A DNA stretch of 64,000 nt from Rhynochetos jubatus. Taxonomy: Eukaryota; Chordata; Aves; Eurypygiformes; Rhynochetidae. This document shows positions 35,100-47,475 of the stretch, piece after piece (position 1 is the stretch's first letter; each line of letters begins with the position of its first letter). Where the stretch lies: positions 100,847,086 to 100,911,085 of the forward strand of contig CM050650.1 in NCBI GenBank assembly GCA_027574665.1, read 5' to 3'. Below the pieces are notes generated by a model. The model saw only the letters and a list, made by a program, of their open reading frames with translations. It did no database searches and was not told the DNA's origin. The translations under genes were made by a program, and so were the position numbers.

Positions 35100-38000
35100 A
35101 TCTTTTTGTTGGGCAAACATGGCAGTGCGTTTCTGAAATGATGATGAAAGCTGTTGAAGAACAGCACAGAAACAGCTCCCTGGCTGTAGTCACTACTGCT
35201 AGGTCCACATTCAGTTCTCCTTTAGTTTTTCCAAGGCCAAAAAAAATCATTTTCATGTAACTTTTACCTTATGCTTATTTCTACCACTGCTCCTTTTGGT
35301 CTGACTCCTCATCACCATCCTGTAGGCATGTGACATAACCCATTCCTAGAAGTGAAGGGGTTGCTTCAGCACTAATTGCTATGACAACTGTCCTTCCTTA
35401 GGAGCTCCTGTAAATGTATATAAACCAAGGGGCTTTTTGGTGGATGTGTCAGAAGTTAAAAAACAGCCAGGAAAGGTTTTATAGTTATAAGATGGCTACT
35501 GATGGTAGTGAAATATTCCGTAACTCCAACACCCTTACAGACATTAACACACCGTCACGTATTACTTTACCTCCCATTTGTAAGTGCTATCTAGCACAGT
35601 AGGAATGTTCTATGTCCTCCCAAAGAGAGGCTCCGTGTGGGACCTTGAATCCAAGATTTCTCCCCTGCATCATGACCTTGGCTTGTCTCATTTACTGCAG
35701 ATAGATTGACTTAGATGAAAGGCTGGACTTCTGTGTAGGTTGACAGCATGCAACAGGTTTCCTGAAGTCAAAATGGTACAAAGTGACTCAGATCCCTTTT
35801 TAGTACTAGCTAAAAGACTCCAGCCTGCTGTAGTCTGCAACTCTCTCTTTTGTCACACTTACTGAAATTCCAGAAGGCAACTTCTGGCACCATCCCTGAG
35901 CTTTCTACTGTGTATTTTACCCAAACACTATAATGGGTTGGTTGTTTTTAAAGCTAGAATAACCAACAGAGAGGGAAAACTACAGATTTTGCTTATTTAA
36001 CAAATGATTCAGCTGAAAGCTCCAAACATTTGACTGAATGCATCTCCTTTTTCTTAGTACCAGAATAGTTTTTTGCTGTGAAAAGAAAAGAATGCTTCAT
36101 TAACTTCAGAAAGTATTCATAGTATACTGCACTAAAGATCTGAATGGCACCTGCAAGCGCTGGACAGGGGATGTGCTTTTTTATCTGAAATGAGCGAAAC
36201 AGATACAGCGATATGGGTAAACCTCAAATAAATTATTCAAAGCACTGAAATAATTCCCTATCTGTTATGCATCTTGCTTTTAACTGTTAAAAGAAAGCTT
36301 CTGTCCTTAGTAACATTAGCACTTGTTGGGGAAGCCTTGTATTGAACTATTAGGTTCAATTGAACTTGCACAATTAGATTACAAACTTGGCTAAAAACAT
36401 ACTGTGTGAAACCAAGGCCAGGTGAATGTGCTTGTTCAGGAAAACTGCATGTTGCCAAAATAGAGTCCTGTACTCATTTAAAGGTTTTTTTCATCTGATG
36501 AAAATAAGCTGTGTCTTTAGAAGTTATAATCAACCCAGAAAACCTTTTTTATTAGCTCTACACTCAAGGACAGATTGATAGTGAATCTGATGGGATAGGT
36601 ATGATTAATTACATCGATAAGTGTTAATCAGTGTGAATGTGGGCTGACAAAACCACACCACTAGGACCTGCAAGTTTCCTCAGCAAAATGTGCTCCATTC
36701 TTTGCCATGCAGATTGCCATTTTATGCTTCTTAGATTTCTGATATTCAAAACATATTTTGAGTACTAAGACATCACTCTGTGCAGTGATACTATACTGAG
36801 GTATCACCTTCCACATTATTAGTGAACCAGTGTTAGATTCAACAGTCTCACCAAGAACATAGAATTTTTCAGGCAGCTGAAAGCTTCAAATCTTCTGTTC
36901 CTAGCTTCAACGCCTCTCTGGCTGCCCTTTACAAATTTTTGTATAGATAGAAATTGCCTCTTGTCTGTCAGCAATTTATGAAATAGCCTTATCAGAGACT
37001 GACTCCACCAAACTCTATGGATAGCAGTAAATTTAAAAGAGGACAAAGATCCTATTACAAACTCTCCTTCTATTGATTTCACTAAAAATAGTTTTCTGCT
37101 GTAAATAAGAAACTTAAACATTTTATGTAAGCCTAAGTAGCTGGGTCTACTTATTTCCTGATAATGTTGTTACTTTTGTACAGTAAGCTGTAAAATAATT
37201 TATAAACTGTACATAGCTCAACCAGCTGAATTCAAGGACCAAGAGGATGCAGAAAAAATAGAGGTCTCTTCTTGGGATCAGAAACAAGTGAAAGCGCAAT
37301 GATGTGATTCTGCTTTACACGTATTCCTTTGGAAATCATTTCTGAAAGGGAGAGGAGCAGGTGACAATATGGTTAATTTATAGTTAAGGCACTAGGACAA
37401 TAGTTTGGTGACTACTACAAGAATTAAGTCATGATCTTCCTTAGAAAAGGGGTCAAAACTTTAGCAAGATGGATGTGACATTGTCATTGGTCATATTTTA
37501 AAGGAGGAAGTGAAGAAAAGGGCACAATTAATTTGAGGATTCCTAGGAAATTGGGTGGATCAATAACTCTCATAGTGTGTGAGCATGTACCCTCTGGCAC
37601 ATGAGGACCTTTCTATAGTATGATGGCTCTAACGCAGTCTTTTTAAGTTGCTTTTGTCAAGAATCAGCAACTAGAAGGTTCGTCAAAGAAAAAAGACCTG
37701 GAAGCTCAACCCAGTCGAACTAAGGATCACTTAAAGAATGGGCATAGAACTACTACAACGCTATGCCAAATGAGGTATACAGGGGCATATATGTTTCTAG
37801 AGAAATATACATAATGTGACCTAAATGCATATTTTGTAATTTACACCAAGAAAACCAAACAAATAAACAAACAAATAAAAGGAAATATCTCAGACAAAAA
37901 GGCTTTTTTTTTTTTTTATTTTTGGTAACAACCAGGTGGTCTTCGGTAAAAGCTGCCCACCAGTTTTGTTTCAATCTGTCCATGAAAGTTGAGCAGTTTT

Positions 38001-41000
38001 TATAGTTCAGCTGACTCCATTCTTTTTCTGAGTAAAGGTGAAGTCTCTGAAGACTGAGAAAGCAAATTCAGCAGGAAAAATGCTTTGATACTGTAGTTAT
38101 GTCTATTCTAAAATGACAGGTTTTGTTGGGATGAAGTTATTAAAGATACTACCCTAAATGACAGAGGAGATTTTTCATTCTTCTGAAATATAATGGGAAG
38201 GAGAATTATGTGACACAAGGGCATTCAAAGACCCCAAACCTCTTTGTGAGTAAGGCTGGAAAAAACATGGAGTTATAGAACAACAAGTAATATTTCTGAG
38301 ATCACATGGGACGAACTGATAAAGCAAAGAAGGTGTCTTGGGACAATAAACAACACCATCAAGAAGAGTATTTCTGATGCAGAAAACGTACTTCCTAAAA
38401 TTAACTTATGTAATTTCAAAAGACAACATGCAACTCTGCATGTACTAGAATAATTAAAAGGATTATGAGTACACATTCTTAAATTTAATGTTCTCATTGG
38501 CTTTCCACATTTCTCAGATTGCCTTCTGAAGAAATGACACCTCATGATATAATGTTGTCTTATGGTCACATATTCTGCGGCAAAAATGTTAGTTTTTAGC
38601 CTTTTGGTCCAGTCCCATTTACCTTGGTACAAAATCCAAATAAATATAACACACTTTAAAATCCTGGTGAAACGAGCTAGTGGAGGAAAAGCCCTTACAG
38701 GCCCTGGTTTGTAAAGGTACTGAGCCTCGTACAGGTAGTTATACATGCCTGTGGAGCTCCTGGGGACATATGGTGCCTGTTGGCCTCTGGGTTTCAATTG
38801 GGATTATTCTCTGGCGCTACCTGTTCTGCTGCAACGATGGTTGATCCCATTAAACATCCCAAAGGCCTCTCAAATAATTTAGAGTTGTGCCAACTTCTGC
38901 TTCTTGTGAGCTATGTGTTCTGGGCTAAAATCAGTACTGGATCTTTTGCTAAAACATCACCTTAAATCATTTTAACAACTCAATTCTCAAGTTCCTGCTC
39001 TAGTGATTTTTTTAGTGTCTACAGAACATCAGGGGTTCATGTTACCAGGCTCCTACTCTTTTTTTCATCTTGAAGATCCTTCTTTCTTTGGGAGTTAGTT
39101 TCTTATTTCCTAGCTGACTATTGATTAGTTTTATTTTGTAATGGAGGAGTTGTTAGAAAAATAGTGTCCTAACACTTTTAAAACTCAAGGTGGGGAAAAA
39201 ACCCCCAAACAACATTATCCAATGTACCAACGAAAATCTTTTTTGAAGGCAGAACTGCTTAAATGAAAAGACTTCCATTATTTTGAAAGTAAGTAAGTGG
39301 ATATTAAGCATGATTAGATGCTAGAAAAGGCTTCCTTTGGTATCCAAGATGGCTATACAATTATTGAGTTCAGAGTAGTAATTTGGTTAAAAATAGATGC
39401 AAACCATGTAACTCCCCTGCCACCTGGCATGTGCTCCAAGAGTTGAGCTTTTAAGTAAATTGTCAAAATGTTATCAATATAATGTTTTCTTAAATCCATA
39501 TTCTGGGACAAATTAATATGTAAATCGTGAATTTAAAGATATGTACATTTTAAATTATTCTTTTTTAAAAGCAGCACATCCAATACAATTATTTGTATCT
39601 AAATCACTCTCTTAAGTCAGGCATTTTCTCAAATAATTTAACCTAAACTGACAAATCCAAATGTATGAATATCCTAAGCATATTACCAGCTGGGAGCAGC
39701 TAGTAGTTATAATTACTTGTTAGCTCATATTGTACACAGAACAATTATGTTGGGTAATATAACCTTGGACTAGTCTGCAATAAGCTTGTAAATTTAGAAA
39801 GCAATGAATGACCTCTGAACATGGCTGAGACAAAAAATAATTAACAAAGAAATCTCCTGATATGCTATAATATACCCTGGTTTGCAGTTGACAACCATTA
39901 TTTTCTGTTTTAAATGTTAGCAGTTAGAGTACATCTACTTTGTCTTCTATGTATGTCAGCATAAAATCAATAAAACTCGTAAATAGCAATTAAAATGTAA
40001 TAAAAATCCCACTCAAGTTTTTTTTTTTTTTAAGCAATATGATCATTATCACCTCTATTAATTTTTCCCCATAGTAGGGTAGATTTGCATATTTATGCTA
40101 CAAATATTTCACTGACAAATACAAGCCTCTCCTTTGCCATATCCATAACCATGGGGGTGCACACCTGATCCAGAACGATTCAGTTATTCAGCTCAGCAGA
40201 GATGTTTTAAGCTAGCACACTTTGCTCTGCACTTGCAACGGGCAAGGACTGCATACCCAGTCGGGCACCAGGTGCCAGAGACACAGTCTTTGCCTCTGTC
40301 TCATGACATGACTAAGGTGACCCTTACACCAGTGTCATCCAAATATAAAGATGGGTCTGGGCCAGAGTTCTCAAGCTGTGATAAGCATCCCACTAGTGAT
40401 ATGCAAGATACTCCAAAGATACGCATAAATCCTGTTTGAGCAGCCAAACGTCTCCTTCTGTGCATGTACCCAGCCTAGCACAGTGCCAGGAGCTTTTGCT
40501 GCTGATACTGTCATTAATGCTCTTACCTAAGCAAACTGCATTTAGAAAATGCTATGTAGGATGTTCTTCCCTGTTGATAATTATAGTTTGATAAGGATCA
40601 CACTACAATCAAATGTTTCAGAAAGACTGTTTCAATAAAAGGGAGTGACCCTACTCAGGTTGTAATGGGAGCTTATGTTTTCTTCAATGTTTCAGTCTAG
40701 GAAAGGAGAATCATGACTCTGCAGTGCAATAAATAAGAGGGCAATCTGTCCTGTAAACTGAATAGGAAACGACTGATGAAGATGGAAGATATTTTGCGAT
40801 TTTGAAATTATTTGTACGTGTTTGACTGCATTATTAGGTATTGCCATTTTCTGTACTTCTTGGCTTTAAAACAATCAAAGGAAGTATGAAGTTTTACAGC
40901 AAAATAAACACAGAAGTCTTGCTGTGATATCCAATATAGTTGCAGAACTGACTGCTAATGTGGTACTCCAATTAATGGTTTGCTATGAATTACGTATTTG

Positions 41001-41102
41001 TCAAAACTGCTTTAGTCCTGTTTACAAATTCCTGGACTATTATTTTTTTAGTTTTGTTACACCGTTGGAAGAAAATTTTGTAGCAAAAGCTTTGACATGA
41101 AC
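35100..41102. other. Long unique AT-rich non-coding stretch
   Basis: Six kilobases in which I recognise no repeat or gene. A T-rich tract lies at about 37905-37918 and a T12 run near 40020. A 12-bp perfect palindrome gttcaattgaac is at 36354-36365. A 174-codon minus frame (38797-38273) is the longest non-repeat frame of the window but has no recognisable similarity or domain. Confidence 0.5.
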
Positions 41103-41657
41103 AAGATTGGGCTTTGTAAGACATGTATATTCTGCATTGGCAGGACCTGTGACCCCATGGGGGACCCACGCTGGAGCAGTTGATGAATAACTGCAGCCCA
41201 TGGGAAGAAGTTCATGGAGGACTGTCTCCTGTAGGAGGGACCCCATGCTGGAGCAGGGGCAGAGTGTGAGGAGCCCTCCCCCTGAGTAGGAAGGAGCAAC
41301 AGACACAGCATGTGATGGACTGACCACAGCACCCATTCCCTGTCCCCCTGTGCTGCTGGAGAGGAGTAGATAGAGAAATCAGGAGTGAAGTTGAGCCTGG
41401 GAAGAAGGGAGGGGTGAGGGAAGGTGTTTTAAGATTTGGGTTTATTTTTCTTCTACTCTGATTTGTTTGGTAATGAATTATATTAATTTTCCCCAAGTCT
41501 CTTTTGCCCATGATGGTAACTGGTGAGTGATCTCTCCCTGCCCTTATCTCAACCCATGAGTCTTTCATTGTATTTTCTCTCCCCTGCCCAGCTGAGAAGG
41601 GCAGTGACAGAGCAGCTTTGGTGGGCCACGGCATCCAGCCAGGTTCAACCCATGACA
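41103..41657 (+). mobile_element. Truncated LTR, avian ERV family Y
   Basis: The 3' end is clear (ccaggttcaacccatgaca at 41657), as are the core gtgatggactgaccacagca and the segments ggtaatgaattatattaatt and cttatctcaacccatgagtc. The 5' part is degraded: only gattgggctttgtaag near 41105 recalls the family start, and U3 is mostly missing up to about 41145. Two ctggagcag motifs remain from the tandem units. No flanking duplication is visible. Confidence 0.83.
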
Positions 41658-44486
41658 TTGTGTATAAAACAAAGCATTTTTTTCAAGAAGCATATGCATC
41701 AAATTTAAAGTTCTTTGGTTTGTATCAAAATGCATTTGCTCCACATATTTAATCTCAGATGAAAGAGATGTCTATGTTTCATATTGTCTCTCAGATCAGA
41801 TGACTACATCTATTACTGCTGATAAATCCAAGTATTGCAAATAGAGATTGTGGGACTGGAACTGGTATTGACATGTGTAGTAGGAGTTTTACATTAACAA
41901 CTGATAGGTTTATATGACATTTGTTATGTCAGTGGCCAGATTTAGTGATCAGCAATATACCTTAAAGGTCTGTGACCTTTGCTGTTGCTTGATCATGTCT
42001 CATACTTTACTCCTGCTAAGTGGTTCTTTGGAGGTTTGCTTGTGAGTTACTTTGTTCTCCCATTTTCTCCCTTCCTTGTAACAAAGTTAATTCAGAGAAG
42101 GCACTATATACTGCTGTAAATGTTTAGTAACCACAAACCAGAGAAAAGATTGTTATTAGGTGCAACGTTGCTTTTTTCCAAAGCTGACCATAATACCTAG
42201 AAAATAAGCCTGGATGATTGTTTTACTGTGGCTAAAGTATTTTTCTTTTCCTCCAGAGAATAACATCTTCCAAGAGTTGATTCTTAAGGTAATACATCCT
42301 GAAGTATCCACTGGTTTTCCTCAATGTGCAAGGTCAGCCTTATTACATCTTATTGTATGGGTCATGAGAACATAACCAAAAAAGCAGGAAATCAAAGTTA
42401 TTTGTAAATAACTTTAATAATATACCCCTCTTCTTTAACACATATGTTTGAACACTGTGTGTGCCACAAATCTGGGAAGCCAGAAATATTCAGGGTTATA
42501 GATGAGCCTGTAATAATAGTGGACGTGTGTGACTAGCAGAATCTGTGGCTTGACAACTGTCATGTCCAAATTCAGTTCTAGAATATAGTAAGTGAGCTAT
42601 TCACTGATATTTATGATGCATTTTGAATCTTAGTCTATTTTTAGTGTGGGTTTCCTATTCCCAATATTTGTGTCTTTAATTTGCATTTCGTATTTCATAT
42701 TTACTTGGCAAATGGCCAGATCTGTGAAAAGTACTTGGGCGACTAAAGCACAACTTTGATGGAATTTAGGATTGTAAGTCCAAAAATTATAGCCACAAAA
42801 AAACTAGTTCTACCCAGATAAATGCCTGAGAATGTAAGAGTTAAAGATTAAGATGATGAAGTACCCTAGGGCTTCAAGTTCTGCAGTGACAAAACCACTC
42901 GCTCAGTGCTGTCCTGCCATCTGTTTAACATTTGGGCTTGTTCAGCATTCACAAAAGTAGGAATTTCAGTGCCTGGGGACTAAGAATGCTCAGAAGCCTT
43001 AAAAACACTCACCATATTGAATTGAGCAGTAAACGTACAGTGTGGCTGTACCCGTTTAAAAGCACAGTTAGGGAAGGTAGGGCTGCCCACTGATAATAAG
43101 GGGAACTGTGAGTGAGGGTGGAGAAGGTCAATCTTTTACTATTATTTAGTTTATTTTATATTTGCACAAGACATTAAAGGGCCCCATTCACTGATCTCCT
43201 GAGCATTAGGGAATTAAAAATGTGTTTTATACCCCTTTCAAAACATCTTTTTCTACCCAGTTAAAGACTATACTGAGAAAGACATTTTCTTCAGCCTTCC
43301 TGTTGTAGCTGTAACAGTAAAGCAGAGTGCAAGGTTCATCGGTACTGAAAGGGAGCAAGTGAGCAGGAGGTTATCTCCAAATCAGTACTTACTTGAAATC
43401 TCTATATTTGCTGGAAGCTGGAAATCCTGGGGCTGTGTGTCATTACTGTTGAAAGATAGTGTCAAGGAATCTTTGAAAGCCAGACGAATAAAGAGCTTTA
43501 TAAGTGGAAACCAGAACCCAGGACTGCTCTCTCTCACCCTCATGAAATTATAATCCTGGTTGTGTATTCCCTCATGAGAAGTGCAGTGTACCTGGTAAAT
43601 GTGTGGATTTACTGCTGGACTTGTGTCTAGGTCAATAACACAGGCAGATGATAGAAAAAGATGTGGTTTGGAATGGTTTCAGATATAGGAGGACTTAAAT
43701 ACAATGTAATTACATAACACATGTTTCAGTTCCTGACAAATAATCTAGCACGACTCAAGTATTATTAGGTACATCCTGTGTAGATGGGCAAATCACCTCT
43801 TACAAAGGTATGAATCATCCAGATAACAGTGTGCATTCTTAAACCCAACAAGTGTTCTGGTCAGAAAATCCCAGAGCTGGAATAGCTCTGGTAGGCAGCA
43901 TTTCAGATGTACCCATTCCAGAACCTGAAGCTTTTCCACTCAATATTTAGATGCTGTGAAAACATGCCTGTACTGCCTAATCTACTTGATGGAAATTTTA
44001 GGCATTTAATTCAGATTTATGAAATACACACTTAGAGGTAATGCCAAAAATTAGGGCTATTAAAGTGGCTCTTCCCATGGTTAAGACTCTCAGAGGTTCT
44101 GCATGTTGCTAACTATTTCAATCTCTTTTTCCCCTGTATTTCCTAATGCCTAGGGAAAATATATTTGAATGGATTTTTTATTGGTATGAGTCCAGCTAAT
44201 ATGGATATTGACAGAGAAAACTATAATAATCTGAATTTGTGACAGGAAGATTATTGAAGATCTATTTAAAAAATATGTCCAAAATGTCTAAAAAAATATT
44301 GAGTTTCATAAATTATACTTCAGTGAAGATAAGAAAGTATTCAGAAAGTATGCAGCAAAACCAGCCCTGAAATTGTGAAACTAAATGTCACATTTCTCTT
44401 CAGGCTAATCATTTAAGATGAAACCTGAAGTTTTGATTTGGATTTTAGTGATGTGAATGACATAGAGTTATGGCCTTCTGTCACAT
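41658..44486. other. Unique AT-rich non-coding stretch
   Basis: No gene recognised. A nuclear-receptor-like inverted repeat aggtctgtgacct is at 41966-41978. Confidence 0.5.
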
Positions 44487-44715
44487 GTCATGGAATCATA
44501 AACCCTGGAACTAGAATTGACCTCAAGAGCTTATCTTGTCTATCAGCCTGTCCCAGGACCAGATAATGCATCTTTCCTCTTTCCAAAGAGATTTGTATAA
44601 TTTATTCTTAAATATCTTTGATAATGGTGGTTCCACAACCTCAATATTCAGTAACTCTGAAAACCATAAAGTACAAAAAAATCTGACTTTTTCTCTGGCT
44701 TGCTTGTTGCATTGA
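44487..44715 (-). repeat. Old CR1 fragment
   Basis: The plus strand reads gtcatggaatcataaaccct, tgacctcaagagcttatctt, cagcctgtcccaggaccaga, ggtggttccacaacctcaat and ttttctctggcttgcttgtt. This is the reverse complement order of a CR1 3' region. Divergence is intermediate between the young copies and the 26-kb ancient one. Confidence 0.75.
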
Positions 44716-44981
44716 GAATGAACTCAAACTTCAACTTACCAGCTGGCTTCACTGGACGCTCACCAAAATGTAGGTGTCTGTGGTGCAGACAAGAGGTTGA
44801 CTGAGGGGTTTATGTGAAGAGAGTTTTGAATTCCATCACAATCAATAGCTATTTAAACCCCAAGAAGTTCTACTGATATCAGGGAGGATATCCATGGAAC
44901 ATATTGTTATCCAGTATGAAAAAGGGGACCAGAATCTGTCCCTTTGTTTAAATTGATAGGGCAAGAAGATTCTTTCCATCT
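44716..44981. other. Unique non-coding stretch
   Basis: Nothing recognised. Confidence 0.5.
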
Positions 44982-45082
44982 TATGTTTAGATATAGCTTT
45001 GAATAAGACATATCTAAATGGTTTGAATACAGTTTTGAATGAGCCATATGTTTAGGTATGGCTTTGAATAAGCCATATCTCA
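44982..45082. repeat. 33-bp minisatellite, three units
   Basis: Three degenerate head-to-tail units of about 33 bp share the cores gctttgaataagacatatct, gttttgaatgagccatatg and gctttgaataagccatatct. Because 33 is a multiple of three, the minus-strand frame shows an 11-residue periodicity, which is a by-product and not evidence of a protein. Confidence 0.75.
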
Positions 45083-46980
45083 TTCTGTGTGACATTGTTA
45101 ACGGCAACTGAGGTATTGGGCAAAATAATAAAAATGGTTTTTATATTATGGTAATTGCATTCTGATATAGACACAAGGGTCTAATTTCCTGTAGTAGTAG
45201 TAATATATTACCTCAACTACAAAATAAACATATATTTGGTGTTGGCATTTCTTGTATAAATGGATGAAAAATCCTAATTCAGTTTTTGATGTAGCTTCGC
45301 AGTCAACCACTTGCTTTGCATAATTGGTTTGACAGATGCACTTTATTGTAGCAGCAAAACCACTTTGTAGCACATTTTGTAAAATGGTACAATGGGCCTG
45401 GATCTTGGCCAACATCAATAATGGAATAATAAACTTATACAAGTAGCAGGGAACTGCAGTTGTTTTAATGAAAAAGCCACTTCTCATGGCTGTTCTGAGG
45501 TCATTCTGCTCCACAGATGCTGTTAGGACACAGGACTTTCAGAAAAAAATTCTAACATTTTTTGTTTGAGAGCAGTAATAAGGGACACAGGAAAATAAGA
45601 TTCTGAAAGAGACCCACAAATCCCACCATGCAATGCACTTCTGCCAGAGAAAGCATTGGATCATTACTGAGCCGCCACCACAGGACTAGGACTTTTTGTA
45701 CAGCCCTGTAAACTGAGCAACCCTGTCAAAAATTGTTCTCCATCCCTGTTGGAAATCAGACAGGAAAACACAGCCTGGTCTGCACTGTAGGATTTTCCTG
45801 CACCAATGCCTTCCTCATCCACGTTGCTCACTCACCTGATCAGCAGAGATTTGTCTACACAGCTGTCTTGTTTCATTGTTGCCAGCCGCGATGGGACAAA
45901 TCTAGGAAAAAAGCAGCATCCCTCACTGGAGTGCTGTGAAAAATGTCAGTGCATGTCAGACTATTAAGACAGGTTGGTACTGATGTGATTTCTCTTTCTG
46001 ACAGTTGATGAAATGCTCACCTATCAAAAAATCACTGCCTCTCATAGCTGCTCCTTCAAAGAGAACTTGCAAAGTAATACTCTTAAAATGTGATTTTGTT
46101 GGAGGTGCTTTAGATTTTGGGGGTTTGTTTTCACTCATTGAGTAACCAGACAGAAGACAAAATAGGCTGATGAATGCAGTCCAGATGAGGTAATTGAAAT
46201 TATAATGGTGAACACAGGCAATGTCCAACCAGAATAATATTTTCTTACTCACTGGGAAAAATTCAATGCACTAAGGAGGAGCACAACATCATTTTAACAC
46301 AGGTTTCTGGCCTTCCTATTTCTTTAACAGATTGTGCACACCATCATTTCTTAGACATACACATGGATAGGAAGAGAGTGATAAGAGAATGCAACTCTTG
46401 AAAACACTTCTTATCATTAACAAACACTCTGCCATTTATTTCTCAGGTCAACCTGTGTACTTTTTTCAAAGTAATTCATATCTGATTTGATGTTTAACTC
46501 AAAATTCATAAAAAAATAAAACCAGACAACAAAACCAAACTTTAGAAAAAAACCTATTGACTTCAACTTTTACTTTAAAGGGTCTCTGAATCCAGTTTTA
46601 GACAACTATAAATATCTGTCTGGAACGTAGAAGGATAAGAAATTACCTGTTATATTTATTTTTTTCTTTAAAGCCATCCAGAAATGTAAATTTCTCTATG
46701 CTATATATGTTACAATACTATTTTAGAAAGTTTCATCTCTAGCTTTTTCCACTTCGCATATCCGACTAAGGAAACGTGTAACAAAAAGCAGGACATGTTT
46801 ATAGACACCTTTAAGATCTGATGGATAGTGATTTTAAATATGATTGTTGCAAATCTCCAAATAATAAGCTTACTTTCCAAATGCAGAATTCTAATAAACG
46901 GTGACGCATGGCAGTTGTCCCATGTGCCATCTTCAAAAATTGACAAAACTATGATCTGTGAATTACTTCTAAGTGGTCGG
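45083..46980. other. Unique AT-rich non-coding stretch
   Basis: No gene or repeat recognised. A 122-codon minus frame (45514-45146) and a 98-codon minus frame (46252-45956) are open but carry no known motif. Confidence 0.5.
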
Positions 46981-47475
46981 TTCCACCTCAGTCACTGGGA
47001 AAATCATGGGGCGAGTCGTTTTGGGACACACTTCTTGGCACCTGAAGGAGAAGAAAGTGATGGGAACAGTCAACGTGGATTTCCCAAGGATAAATTATGC
47101 CTGAACAATGTGATTGCTGTCTGTAATAAAATGACTGGATGTAAGGGTAGGGAGAAAGTGGTGTCAATTCAACTTTAGCACAGCTTTCAACACTGTAGAT
47201 TGAGGATATGTTTTTGCTCCTTTAGTTAGCACTCATTGCACCTCATCTAGAATACAGTGCCTAGTTGTTTTCCTCCCCTTCTCAAGTGCTGCTATGAAAC
47301 TCAAATGTTGATAAACTAGAACAAGTTCAATGGAGGCCACCAAGATGGTCAGGACTAGATCACTTGCCTTGTGATGAGTGACTGGGAGAACTGGGCTTCT
47401 TTAGCTTGGAGACGAGATGGCTCTGGGGGGATCTAACAGCAGCCCCAGTGCCTACTGGGAGGTTATCAAGGAGAC
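46981..47475 (+). repeat. CR1 LINE ORF2 (reverse transcriptase) fragment, decayed
   Basis: The first half aligns with the CR1 ORF2 region leading into the reverse-transcriptase domain: ctcagtcactgggaaaatca, gggaacagtcaacgtggatt and gcctgaacaatgtgattgct. RT motif A is still visible at 47171-47197 as NFSTAFNTV, with both catalytic-site aspartates of the usual LDFSKAFD pattern replaced by asparagine. It lies in a different frame from the preceding residues, so a frameshift lies before it. After about 47215 the sequence jumps to a more 3' CR1 segment (gcacctcatctagaatacag, ggcttctttagcttggagac), so most of RT is deleted. Non-functional. Confidence 0.85.

Noticed and set aside
36354-36365. Palindrome gttcaattgaac
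   Set aside because: Perfect 12-bp palindromes of this composition are expected by chance in 64 kb of AT-rich DNA.
33737-41657. Family Y LTRs at 33.7 and 41.1 kb as the ends of one provirus
   Set aside because: The 33.7-kb LTR has its own exact 5-bp duplication on both sides, and no retroviral coding sequence lies between the two.
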